64,000 nucleotides of DNA, taken from Bacteroidota bacterium (GTDB lineage: Bacteria; Bacteroidota; Bacteroidia; Flavobacteriales; Flavobacteriaceae). Below the pieces are notes generated by a model. The model was given only the letters and a program-made list of their open reading frames with translations. It had not been told where the DNA came from and ran no database searches. A program made the translations under genes and the position numbers. The stretch is from the NCBI GenBank assembly GCA_023386585.1, contig JAEWJM010000011.1, forward strand, positions 1 to 64,000, read 5' to 3'. This document shows positions 51,766 to 59,368 of this stretch, in pieces (positions within the stretch are counted from its first letter, which is position 1; each line of letters starts with the position of its first letter).

Positions 51766-52860
51766 ATGGCCGATCAGGACTTGTTTTATTTATTGGCGCT
51801 GCAGGAAGTCGACGGTATTGGCGACATCATCGCGAAAAAATTGGTTACGCATTTCGGTTCGGCCGAGGCGGTATTTAAGTCAAAGCGTGTTGACTCTGTC
51901 GAAGGTGTCGGAACCATCATTTCTTCGAAGTTTAATGACAAGTCGGTTTTTGCAAAGGCAGAGAAGGAGCTGGAATTTATCATGCGGAATTCAATCAATG
52001 CCTATTCCTTTTCCGATTCAAAATATCCGGAAAAGCTCAAGCATTGTGTCGACGGACCGCTGCTGCTTTTTTCCACGGGAAATATCAACTTGAACAAACA
52101 GAAGATCCTCAGCATTGTCGGAACGCGCCAGATAACACCTTTCGGAGCTGATTTCACCCGCGAGCTGATTGCCGATCTTGCGCCCTTGAACCCGGTTATT
52201 GTAAGCGGCTATGCCTATGGTGTCGATATTGTCGCGCATCTTTCGGCGATTGAAAATAACCTGCAGACGGTCGCCGTTGTCGCGCATGGATTAAATCAGA
52301 TTTATCCAAAAAACCATCACAAGTACGTTCCGAAAGTCGAATCAAATGGCGGTTTTTTCACGGAGTTTCGGAGCACTTCGGAACCGGAGAAGGAAAACTT
52401 TGTCAAGCGCAATCGGATTGTCGCAGGAATGTCCGAAGCGACAATTGTAATCGAAAGCGCTGCAAAAGGCGGATCGCTAATTACCGCCAATATGGCCAAC
52501 GGATATAATCGTGACGTCTTTGCCGTTCCGGGTCGAACAACGGATAAATTCAGCGAAGGCTGCAACAACCTCATAAAAACGCAGAAAGCGCACCTTCTGA
52601 CCAGCGCTGCCGATTTGGTCTACATGCTCAATTGGGATCTTGAAACACCGTCGAAGCCTGTGCAGAAACAACTGTTTATCGATCTCGAACCGGAGGAACA
52701 AAAGGTATACGATTACCTCGCCTCTAAAGGCAAAGAGCTCCTCGACATTGTTGCACTTGACTGCGAAATGCCCGTTTTCAGGCTTTCCGGAATGCTTCTC
52801 AACATGGAGTTGAAAGGCGTCGTCAGGCCACTTCCGGGAAAGTTGTTCGAAGCGATTTAA
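51766..52860 (+). CDS. dprA: DNA-processing protein DprA
   Basis: A 364-residue protein starting MADQDLFYLLALQEVDGIGD. An N-terminal SAM/HhH-like region (1-75) is followed by the DprA Rossmann domain (about 100-290): SIVGTRQITPFGADF, SGYAYGVDIVAH, FVKRNRIVAGMSEATIVIE, and FAVPGR. A C-terminal winged helix (DLEPEEQKVYDYLASKGK) completes the flavobacterial form. DprA loads RecA onto incoming single-stranded DNA in transformation. recA lies 4.5 kb away but not in one operon. The last 4 nt overlap trpS. Confidence 0.95.
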   Translation: MADQDLFYLLALQEVDGIGDIIAKKLVTHFGSAEAVFKSKRVDSVEGVGTIISSKFNDKSVFAKAEKELEFIMRNSINAYSFSDSKYPEKLKHCVDGPLLLFSTGNINLNKQKILSIVGTRQITPFGADFTRELIADLAPLNPVIVSGYAYGVDIVAHLSAIENNLQTVAVVAHGLNQIYPKNHHKYVPKVESNGGFFTEFRSTSEPEKENFVKRNRIVAGMSEATIVIESAAKGGSLITANMANGYNRDVFAVPGRTTDKFSEGCNNLIKTQKAHLLTSAADLVYMLNWDLETPSKPVQKQLFIDLEPEEQKVYDYLASKGKELLDIVALDCEMPVFRLSGMLLNMELKGVVRPLPGKLFEAI

Positions 52861-53834
52861 AGAAAACCAAGTTTTTTCCGCACCCGTTTTAAAACCGAAT
52901 CCGCGATTACCCGCGCTTTTGCTGCACCTGCGGCCAAATGGTTGTCAATTTCAGCCGGATTCGCCATGAAGTACTGGTAGCGTTCACGTTGTTTTGCAAA
53001 TTTCGTCATGATCAGATCCAACAGAATTTTTTTGGCATGTCCGTAGCCGAAGTCACCATTGGCGTTGGCGTAATTGACCTTCATTGCAGCAACTTCTTCA
53101 TCGGTTGCCAGCAGTTTATAAATTCCGAAAATGCGGCAAGTATCCGGATTCTTAGGCGCTTCCAAAGGCGTACTATCGGTTTCAATTCCCATGATTTGCT
53201 TCTTCAACGTCTTGTCGTCTGCAAAAACATTAATTAAATTTCCACGGGATTTGCTCATTTTCTGCCCGTCCGTTCCGGGAACATACATTGTCTCTTCCTG
53301 AAGTCGGGCTTCCGGGATTACGAAAGTTTCGCCCATTTGGTGGTTGAACCTTGATGCCACATCACGCGTAATTTCGACGTGTTGCAGCTGGTCCTTGCCG
53401 ACAGGGACGAAATTGGCATCGTAAAGCAGGATGTCGGCTGCCATCAGCATTGGATAACTGAAAAGCCCGGCGTTGACGTCGTCCAGGCGATCGGCTTTAT
53501 CCTTGAAAGAATGCGCCAATGTCAGTCGCTGAAAAGGGAAAAAGCAACTCAAATACCATGTCAGTTCAGCCGTTTGAGGAACATCGGATTGACGGTAAAA
53601 AATAACTTTTTCGGTGTCGAGTCCACACGCCAACCACACCGCAGCGGTACTGTAGGTGTTTTTCATGAGCGTGTCGCCATCTTTGATCTGGGTCACCGAA
53701 TGGAGATCGGCAATAAAGAGAAAAGATTCATTCTCCGGCTGCTGGGAAAGTTCGATAGCGGGAAGAATGGCACCAAGCAAATTTCCAAGATGCGGCGTTC
53801 CGGTGCTTTGGATTCCGGTGAGTATTTTCGACAT
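52857..53834 (-). CDS. trpS: Tryptophanyl-tRNA synthetase
   Basis: A 325-residue class I synthetase. The HIGH-like motif is PHLGN (residues 14-18) and KMSKS is at 192-196. MLMAADILLYDANFVPVGKD contains the tryptophan-pocket region. Length is standard for bacterial TrpRS. It charges tRNA-Trp. Convergent overlap of 4 nt with dprA and divergent from plsC; no T-box or trp leader is seen. Confidence 0.97.
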   Translation of the reverse strand: MSKILTGIQSTGTPHLGNLLGAILPAIELSQQPENESFLFIADLHSVTQIKDGDTLMKNTYSTAAVWLACGLDTEKVIFYRQSDVPQTAELTWYLSCFFPFQRLTLAHSFKDKADRLDDVNAGLFSYPMLMAADILLYDANFVPVGKDQLQHVEITRDVASRFNHQMGETFVIPEARLQEETMYVPGTDGQKMSKSRGNLINVFADDKTLKKQIMGIETDSTPLEAPKNPDTCRIFGIYKLLATDEEVAAMKVNYANANGDFGYGHAKKILLDLIMTKFAKQRERYQYFMANPAEIDNHLAAGAAKARVIADSVLKRVRKKLGFL

Positions 53835-53850
53835 AAAACGGGCTTTGATG

Positions 53851-53858
53851 CAAAGTTA
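53851..53858 (-). promoter_or_regulatory. -7 box TAACTTTG of trpS
   Basis: An exact TAnnTTTG on the minus strand, 16 nt before the ATG at 53834. The -33 element is weak. Confidence 0.55.
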
Positions 53859-53864
53859 ACTCTT

Positions 53865-53897
53865 TTGGGAAAAATTAAACCCGATTCGTTACTTTTG
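53865..53897 (+). promoter_or_regulatory. Promoter TTG-N22-TACTTTTG, 5 nt from the plsC start codon
   Basis: TTG at 53865-53867 and exact TAnnTTTG at 53890-53897, spacer 22. The ATG at 53903 follows after 5 nt, again predicting a leaderless or nearly leaderless mRNA. It lies close to the divergent trpS promoter. Confidence 0.65.
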
Positions 53898-53902
53898 GAC
53901 TC

Positions 53903-54673
53903 ATGCGAGTTTTAAAGATAATCTTCTGGGTGCTTTGGCGAATCTGGTTCTACGTGCTGATCACCGTTCCGATTCTCGTGATGTTTCCGTTTCTGCTGAT
54001 TTCGACATTTAAGGAAAGTTGGTATCCGTATTTCTTTGTGATGGCGCGCATTTGGGCCAAATTCATTTTATTCGGCATGGGGTTTTATTATCGTGTCGAA
54101 GAAGAGGCACAGCCAAAACCCGGCGGAAGCTACATGTTCATTGCCAACCATACCTCGATGGCGGATATAATGCTGATGCTTGCTGTAATTCGCAATCCGT
54201 TTGTTTTCGTAGGAAAAAAGGAACTGGTGAAAATTCCCATCTTCGGATTTTTCTATAAGCGTACCTGCATTTTGGTAGATCGGAGCAGTTCGAAAAGCCG
54301 GATGGAAGTGTTTAAGCGCGCGCAAAAGCGACTGGAGCAAGGATTGAGCATTTGCATCTTTCCCGAAGGCGGAGTTCCATCAGATGAAAATCTGTTGCTT
54401 GACCATTTTAAGGACGGCGCTTTCCGTTTAGCGATCGAGCATCAGATTCCGGTGGTTCCAATCTCATTGGCGGATAATAAAAAACGGCTCTCGTATACTT
54501 TTCTCAGCGGCAGTCCGGGAATCATGCGGGTAAAAATCCATTCTTTTGTCGACACTGCCGGAAAATCGGCCGAGTCAAAAAGCGACATACATGATATCCG
54601 CAACAAATGCAGGCAAATCATCCACAGCCAACTCGTCAAATTCAAGTTCAATAAAAAAAGCGCTACCGAATAA
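53903..54673 (+). CDS. 1-acyl-sn-glycerol-3-phosphate acyltransferase (PlsC family), copy 1
   Basis: A 256-residue protein with an N-terminal transmembrane helix pair (about 5-35). The acyltransferase motifs are intact: NHTSMADIML (HX4D), PIFGFFYKRTCILVDRSSSKSR region, FPEGGVPSDE, and VVPISLAD. It acylates lysophosphatidic acid to phosphatidic acid, or another lipid acceptor. A second PlsC gene lies at 58624, so the two may differ in acyl donor or acceptor. It is followed by a weak stem and the convergent anti-sigma gene. Confidence 0.9.
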   Translation: MRVLKIIFWVLWRIWFYVLITVPILVMFPFLLISTFKESWYPYFFVMARIWAKFILFGMGFYYRVEEEAQPKPGGSYMFIANHTSMADIMLMLAVIRNPFVFVGKKELVKIPIFGFFYKRTCILVDRSSSKSRMEVFKRAQKRLEQGLSICIFPEGGVPSDENLLLDHFKDGAFRLAIEHQIPVVPISLADNKKRLSYTFLSGSPGIMRVKIHSFVDTAGKSAESKSDIHDIRNKCRQIIHSQLVKFKFNKKSATE

Positions 54674-54684
54674 GCAACGCTTTT
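54656..54684 (+). terminator. Weak stem at the end of plsC copy 1
   Basis: AAAAGCG (54656-54662) can pair with CGCTTTT (54678-54684) across a 15-nt loop that includes the stop codon. The T-run is only four bases, so termination is uncertain. Confidence 0.3.
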
Positions 54685-54721
54685 CCGCCATGCCTTTCGG
54701 AAATGGCAACTAACTTAACTT

Positions 54722-54751
54722 AAAAAAAATCCAGCGGGTAACCACTCCGCT
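54722..54751 (-). terminator. Terminator of the lipoprotein-sigma-anti-sigma operon
   Basis: On the minus strand a 5-bp stem (AGCGG / CCGCT, 54733-54751) overlaps the stop codon by its last bases and is followed by GGA and eight Ts. The stem is short but the T-run is strong. Confidence 0.55.
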
Positions 54752-56339
54752 AAAATCGATAGCTCAACCCGGTATATAATCCAAAATAATAGGGCTTGAA
54801 ATCTCCGGCATCGTTGCTGAAGGTATTGAGCTGATATTTGAACATCGGATCAAGGTTGAATTGCAGGGATTTCCAGATGTCGTACTCGACTCCGAAACCT
54901 AGATTGGTGCTAAAATGCATTCTGTTGAGGTTGTTTGCCTCGCCAATATTCATAGTGACTCCATTTGAAATGAGCGAAACTTCATTTTGGTTCAGGAACA
55001 TCGTACTGAACCCGCCAATAAGACGAACGCCAAATCTGCGGTCTATCAGGTTATAACTCAATTCAACAGGAACTTCTATATATCCCGTTTTTTGAGTTAG
55101 CGTGCCTTGAAATTTGTTGTCAGACCTTCCAAATGCCGCCGAAACCTGTGTTCGAGGAGCGTCGATTTCTACGAGCGAGCCCTGAAGGCTTGGCGTGACA
55201 TTTTCAAGCTGCCGTGCGTTTGGAGTCTGGAAGAAAACAATGTCGTTCATGTCATATTCAAGCGAAACATTATGGATTCCGGTTCTTAATGCCAGTTTTT
55301 CGTTCATCGCGTATTGGATGCCAATACCATACGAAACGCTTGGTTTATACGTCTTATTCGTTCCGGAAAATCGGGAATCCAGCGGAGAACCGTCGGAAAC
55401 AGAACTAAAATAAATAGGGGCAATGTTAGGGTTAACCTGCCACCTATTTAATTTAGATTCAGAGGTAGTAACTTCTTTTTTCTCCTTGTCAACTAGCAAT
55501 TGTTCCAGCGGATTGGCGGTCGGCGAGCCTGATAACGAATCCTTTATGGTGATATTTTCGGCGACAACCGGTTCTGTCTGATTGTCGGAATTTTGAAGCT
55601 TTTCAGTTATGTTTTGGCGGTCAGTTTTTGCATTTTTTTGATCGGCGGTTGCGACAGATTTGTTTTTATCAGCCGATATAAAATCGCGATCGGTTTGTTG
55701 AGATGCCTTATCTGACTGCGGGTGTTGTGCCAGATTATTTTCGACGATTGCCCTGTGTTCGGACGAGATCTCTGTAAGTTCTTTTTGGTGATTTAATTTA
55801 TGCTTGCGGTTCGCCGAGATTGAGCTTGGGCGATCTTGTTCACCGGAAGCAATTGCTCCTCCGCGGTTGCTTACGCCTTTACGCAGTTGAAGATTTTTAT
55901 TTGACGACCCGGTCGTTTTCTGATTGGGCGCCGACTCAGCAACACTTTGCTGCATACCCGATGAAAGGGTTTTTGGCGCAGATGGAGTGATTTCCTTTTG
56001 TTTTGGAGACGAAACCGGCGCGATGGAAGAGCCATTATCTTCTGAAGCGACATTCTCTGCATCTCCATTATTGTTCTCAAAGGAATCAGGCGGAGTCGTT
56101 ACGACAACTTCATTTGGCGTTTCACGATCCGGTTTTCCGCTAAGAAAATTAAAAAGCAATATCCCCAAAATTAGCCCGGCTGCGACACCTGAAAGACTTA
56201 GCCATAAAGGAACGACCCTTCTTTTTTTCTTTTTCCGAAGTTCGGCTTCAATATTTTGCCATGCACCGGATGGGGGCGCTGATTCAAAATCTTTGAAACG
56301 CTCCTGAAACAGTCTGTCTATTTTCTTTTTTTCACTCAT
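54750..56339 (-). CDS. Probable dual-membrane-spanning anti-sigma protein with outer-membrane beta-barrel
   Basis: A 529-residue protein with three unlike parts. The N-terminus (1-42) is basic and cytoplasmic (RFKDFESAPPSGAWQNIEAE, then KKKKRR). A transmembrane helix follows (about 43-67). Residues 70-295 are low-complexity Ser/Asn/Gln/Lys, long enough to cross the periplasm. The last part (about 300-529) looks like an outer-membrane beta-barrel (PF13568-like), with repeated alternation and a final aromatic residue (GLSYRF) as in barrels. The start overlaps the stop of the sigma gene by 4 nt. I recall such dual-membrane anti-sigma (Dma) proteins from Bacteroides thetaiotaomicron; sigma binding here is inferred. 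Confidence 0.8.
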   Translation of the reverse strand: MSEKKKIDRLFQERFKDFESAPPSGAWQNIEAELRKKKKRRVVPLWLSLSGVAAGLILGILLFNFLSGKPDRETPNEVVVTTPPDSFENNNGDAENVASEDNGSSIAPVSSPKQKEITPSAPKTLSSGMQQSVAESAPNQKTTGSSNKNLQLRKGVSNRGGAIASGEQDRPSSISANRKHKLNHQKELTEISSEHRAIVENNLAQHPQSDKASQQTDRDFISADKNKSVATADQKNAKTDRQNITEKLQNSDNQTEPVVAENITIKDSLSGSPTANPLEQLLVDKEKKEVTTSESKLNRWQVNPNIAPIYFSSVSDGSPLDSRFSGTNKTYKPSVSYGIGIQYAMNEKLALRTGIHNVSLEYDMNDIVFFQTPNARQLENVTPSLQGSLVEIDAPRTQVSAAFGRSDNKFQGTLTQKTGYIEVPVELSYNLIDRRFGVRLIGGFSTMFLNQNEVSLISNGVTMNIGEANNLNRMHFSTNLGFGVEYDIWKSLQFNLDPMFKYQLNTFSNDAGDFKPYYFGLYTGLSYRF

Positions 56340-56881
56340 CGTGCCGATGGCAATTTATTTTCTCCGCCGTAGCGTTCTACTTTTTCTTTTAAAATCATTC
56401 TTGCTCGCGCCAGGTTTGATTTTGATGTGCCGGTTGTAATTCCCAGCATTTCTGCAATCTCTTTGTGCGCATAACCGTCGATCACATACAGGTTAAAAAC
56501 CAATCGGTACCGGTCGGGAAGTTCCTGGATGATCTGCATCAGGAAATCGAGCGGAATTTGTTCATCATCGATTTCAATTTCGGGTTCATCCGGAATATTC
56601 TCATTATGTAGTTCCAAAAAACTGATTCCCCGATAGCGCTGGAGCACGTTGTTGATCATTATGCGCTTGATCCAGCCTTCAAAAGATCCCTTAAAAGTAA
56701 ACTGCGAGATCTTGTCAAAAATGATCAGGAAGCCATCCTGCAGATTATCCTGCGCCTCGGCATAATTGCGCGAATACTTCAAGCATACCGCAAACAATTT
56801 TGACGAAAATAATCTGTACAATTGTTCTTGAGCTTTCGTATCATTTTTTGTGCAACCCTTAATGAGCTCTTCTAAACTCAA
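56336..56881 (-). CDS. ECF-type sigma-70 family RNA polymerase sigma factor
   Basis: A 181-residue protein. Region 2 (about 15-85) includes AQEQLYRLFSSKLFAVCLKY and AEAQDNLQDGFLIIFDKI; region 4 (about 115-172) has LPDRYRLVFNLYVIDGYAHKEIAEMLGITTG in parts, with the helix-turn-helix. It has no region 1 or 3, as in ECF factors. The start is TTG at 56881; it overlaps the stop of a two-codon ATG-CCT-TGA mini-ORF, the only ATG nearby. The stop overlaps the anti-sigma start by 4 nt. The target promoters are unknown and the operon may be self-regulated. Confidence 0.93.
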   Translation of the reverse strand: MSLEELIKGCTKNDTKAQEQLYRLFSSKLFAVCLKYSRNYAEAQDNLQDGFLIIFDKISQFTFKGSFEGWIKRIMINNVLQRYRGISFLELHNENIPDEPEIEIDDEQIPLDFLMQIIQELPDRYRLVFNLYVIDGYAHKEIAEMLGITTGTSKSNLARARMILKEKVERYGGENKLPSAR

Positions 56882-56898
56882 GGCATCTTTTTTAATTG

Positions 56899-57300
56899 TT
56901 ATTCCGGAACTATCGCATCTGCTTCAATGAACGTATCAGTTCCGTCGGGTAACCTGTCATTCCAGAACCTGAAATGGTAAGTTCCTGGTTCTTTTGGACG
57001 AAAATTTAACGGTATTTCATAAACGGTTTCATCAAGCTGGCAATTATTCTGGTCAAGCTTTGCAAACTTCACGGCCACATTTCGCGTCATTTCATTGGCT
57101 TCGTAAAGAAAACCGTTGAACAAATAGCAGTCGGTTGGCCTTTTATACTTAATCATGATCTGGGATGTGCTGTCGACCTTATACGTCGATGCCATTGTGA
57201 CGTCTTCTACGGTGGACAGATAAAATTGTGTTCCTTCATTGTCGCTCACACATGATGTCAGCGATACTCCAAACATTAGTAATAAACAAAACTTCTTCAT
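56899..57300 (-). CDS. Small lipoprotein encoded ahead of the sigma factor
   Basis: A 133-residue lipoprotein: MKKFCLLLMFGVSLTSC, with the lipidated cysteine at residue 17. The mature part is a beta-rich domain, and PKEPGTYHFRFWNDRLPDGT looks like an immunoglobulin-like strand pair. I do not recognise the family. It lies 17 nt before the sigma gene on the same strand and is probably co-transcribed, so it may sense or bind an envelope signal for the barrel-type regulator. That link is inference from operon order. Confidence 0.85.
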   Translation of the reverse strand: MKKFCLLLMFGVSLTSCVSDNEGTQFYLSTVEDVTMASTYKVDSTSQIMIKYKRPTDCYLFNGFLYEANEMTRNVAVKFAKLDQNNCQLDETVYEIPLNFRPKEPGTYHFRFWNDRLPDGTDTFIEADAIVPE

Positions 57301-57365
57301 TTTAATTTTGCAATTATTTAGGTGTAGACAAGATACAAAACGCTTGGAATGGTTGCGTGTGATGC

Positions 57366-57389
57366 AAAAAAAAACCCGGAAATTCCGGG
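57366..57389 (-). terminator. Rho-independent terminator of recA
   Basis: A GC-rich stem (CCCGGAA / TTCCGGG) with a 1-3 nt loop, followed on the minus strand by nine Ts, 7 nt after the recA stop. Confidence 0.9.
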
Positions 57390-57396
57390 CTGTGTT

Positions 57397-58398
57397 TTAT
57401 TCTTTTTCCTTAATCATGGTTTTGATCTTCATTTCGAGTTCATCGGCGAGTTCCGGATTGTCTTTTATCATGACCTTTACCGCATCTCGGCCTTGCCCAA
57501 GCCGTGTATCGCCGTAGCTGAACCACGATCCCGATTTTTTGATGATCTCGAACTCAACAGCAAGATCGAGGATTTCCCCTGTTTTCGAAACACCTTCGCC
57601 GTACATGATGTCGAATTCGGCAGTTTTAAACGGAGGAGCAACCTTGTTTTTCACCACTTTGACTTTCGTGCGGTTTCCGATTACATTATCACCTTCCTTG
57701 ATTTGGGATGAACGGCGGATGTCCAAACGAACCGATGCGTAGAATTTCAGTGCGTTACCACCGGTTGTAGTTTCCGGGTTTCCAAACATGACTCCAATTT
57801 TCTCCCTAAGCTGGTTGATAAAGAAAACGGTACAATTGGTCTTGCTGATCGTTCCGGTGAGTTTCCGAAGGGCTTGCGACATGAGCCTTGCGTGGAGTCC
57901 CATTTTCGAGTCGCCCATTTCGCCTTCGATTTCGCTCTTTGGCGTAAGCGCCGCAACCGAGTCGATCACTACAATATCAATCGCGCCGGAGCGGATAAGA
58001 TTTTCAGCAATTTCAAGCGCCTGCTCGCCATTGTCAGGCTGCGAAATGATCAGGTCTTCAATGTTTACGTTGAGTTTTTGGGCGTAGTTCCGGTCAAAGG
58101 CATGTTCAGCATCAATGAATGCGGCAATTCCGCCTGCTTTTTGAGCTTCGGATATCGCGTGCAGCGTCAACGTTGTTTTACCAGACGATTCCGGACCGTA
58201 TATTTCAATGATACGCCCTTTTGGATAGCCGTTCACACCAAGAGCGAGATCCAAACCAAGCGAACCTGACGAAATCGTTTCGACTTCCTCAACAGCCTTG
58301 TCACCCATTTTCATTACTGTTCCCTTGCCGTAAGTCTTGTCAAGTTTGTCAAGCGTAAGCTGTAACGCTTTCAGTTTCGCTTCTTTCTCTGAACTCAT
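57397..58398 (-). CDS. recA: Recombinase RecA
   Basis: A 333-residue protein. The start MSSEKEAKLKALQLTLDKLD at 58398 matches flavobacterial RecA; ATG at 58422 adds eight residues and is less likely. Walker A GPESSGKTT is at residues 68-76, and ALTPKSEIEGEMGDSKMGLHAR and FINQLREKIGVMFGNPETTTGG (in parts) are the L1/L2 and signature regions. The C-terminal acidic tail is short. It pairs DNA strands in recombination and repair. No LexA box is recognised; a -7 box lies 60 nt upstream. Confidence 0.98.
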   Translation of the reverse strand: MSSEKEAKLKALQLTLDKLDKTYGKGTVMKMGDKAVEEVETISSGSLGLDLALGVNGYPKGRIIEIYGPESSGKTTLTLHAISEAQKAGGIAAFIDAEHAFDRNYAQKLNVNIEDLIISQPDNGEQALEIAENLIRSGAIDIVVIDSVAALTPKSEIEGEMGDSKMGLHARLMSQALRKLTGTISKTNCTVFFINQLREKIGVMFGNPETTTGGNALKFYASVRLDIRRSSQIKEGDNVIGNRTKVKVVKNKVAPPFKTAEFDIMYGEGVSKTGEILDLAVEFEIIKKSGSWFSYGDTRLGQGRDAVKVMIKDNPELADELEMKIKTMIKEKE

Positions 58399-58458
58399 TT
58401 TTTCCTGTAGTTTGATAGCCATTATTTATGCGTAAAAATACGTTGTTTTTATAGTACA

Positions 58459-58466
58459 CAAACATA
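58459..58466 (-). promoter_or_regulatory. -7 box TATGTTTG of recA
   Basis: An exact TAnnTTTG on the minus strand, 60 nt before the start at 58398. This gives a longer leader than most genes here. No inverted repeat typical of a LexA site is visible. Confidence 0.5.
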
Positions 58467-58573
58467 TCGTATTTTATTAAATCCTTTGCATGGTAATACC
58501 GCAATAATTGTTAAATTTAAACAGCGGAAACGGAATCGGAAAGATACAAAGGCGCAGCTTAAGATGCATTTCA

Positions 58574-58607
58574 TTGGCTTCCGGTATGGGTATTTTTCCT
58601 ATTTTTG
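58574..58607 (+). promoter_or_regulatory. Promoter TTG-N23-TATTTTTG of plsC copy 2
   Basis: TTG at 58574-58576 and exact TAnnTTTG at 58600-58607, spacer 23. It ends 16 nt before the ATG at 58624, which excludes the longer ORF starting at 58486. Confidence 0.55.
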
Positions 58608-58623
58608 CAAACATTTTCAGGTC

Positions 58624-59358
58624 ATGCAGAAATTGGTTTCCTACCCGCTTTCATTGATTGCGTTAGTATTGTTCCTGTTGGTGCTGGTCGTGTTCCATCC
58701 GATCCAGTACATTTGCTTTAACCTGTTCGGTTACCAGGCGCACAAGAAAAGTGTAGATTATCTGAATCTGTGCCTGCTTCGGATCGGGCATATCGTAGGA
58801 ACGACCTATCGCGTGTCAGGAAGGCACCTGATCCCGGAAGGAACGCCGGTTATATTTGTTGCAAATCACCAGAGCCTGTACGATATCGTCGGGATCATCT
58901 GGTTCATGAGAAGGTTCCATCCCAAATTTGTCAGCAAAGCTGAACTTGGAAATGGAATCCCCAGCGTTTCGTATAACCTGCGCCACGGCGGATCGGTTTT
59001 AATCGACAGGAAAGATCCGAAACAGGCGCTTCCTGCAATAAAGAAGCTGGCCGAATATATTGAACAACACCGGCGGTCAGCAGTCATTTTTCCGGAAGGA
59101 ACGCGGAGCAAAAATGGCAAACCGAAGGAATTCGCGCAGAGCGGATTAAAAATTCTCTGCAAATTTGCACCATCGGCATGCGTGGTGCCAATAAGTATAA
59201 ATAATTCCTGGAAAGTAGTGCGCTACGGCATTTTTCCGCTCGGATTGGGGAATCACGTAACCTTTACGGTTCATCCGCCCCTGTTTGTAAAGGAAATGTC
59301 TTTTGAAACGCTGATGCAGCAGACCGAAAAGGCAGTCGTAGACGGAATAAAATTTTAA
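58624..59358 (+). CDS. 1-acyl-sn-glycerol-3-phosphate acyltransferase (PlsC family), copy 2
   Basis: A 244-residue protein starting MQKLVSYPLSLIALVLF, with one or two N-terminal helices. Motifs: ANHQSLYDIV (HX4D), GGSVLIDRKD, FPEGTRSKNG and VVPISINN. The canonical EGTR makes it closer to classic PlsC than copy 1. It makes phosphatidic acid at the membrane. It is 10 nt before the acyl-ACP desaturase gene, so membrane lipid synthesis and desaturation are co-expressed. Confidence 0.93.
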   Translation: MQKLVSYPLSLIALVLFLLVLVVFHPIQYICFNLFGYQAHKKSVDYLNLCLLRIGHIVGTTYRVSGRHLIPEGTPVIFVANHQSLYDIVGIIWFMRRFHPKFVSKAELGNGIPSVSYNLRHGGSVLIDRKDPKQALPAIKKLAEYIEQHRRSAVIFPEGTRSKNGKPKEFAQSGLKILCKFAPSACVVPISINNSWKVVRYGIFPLGLGNHVTFTVHPPLFVKEMSFETLMQQTEKAVVDGIKF

Positions 59359-59368
59359 TAAATAGTAA

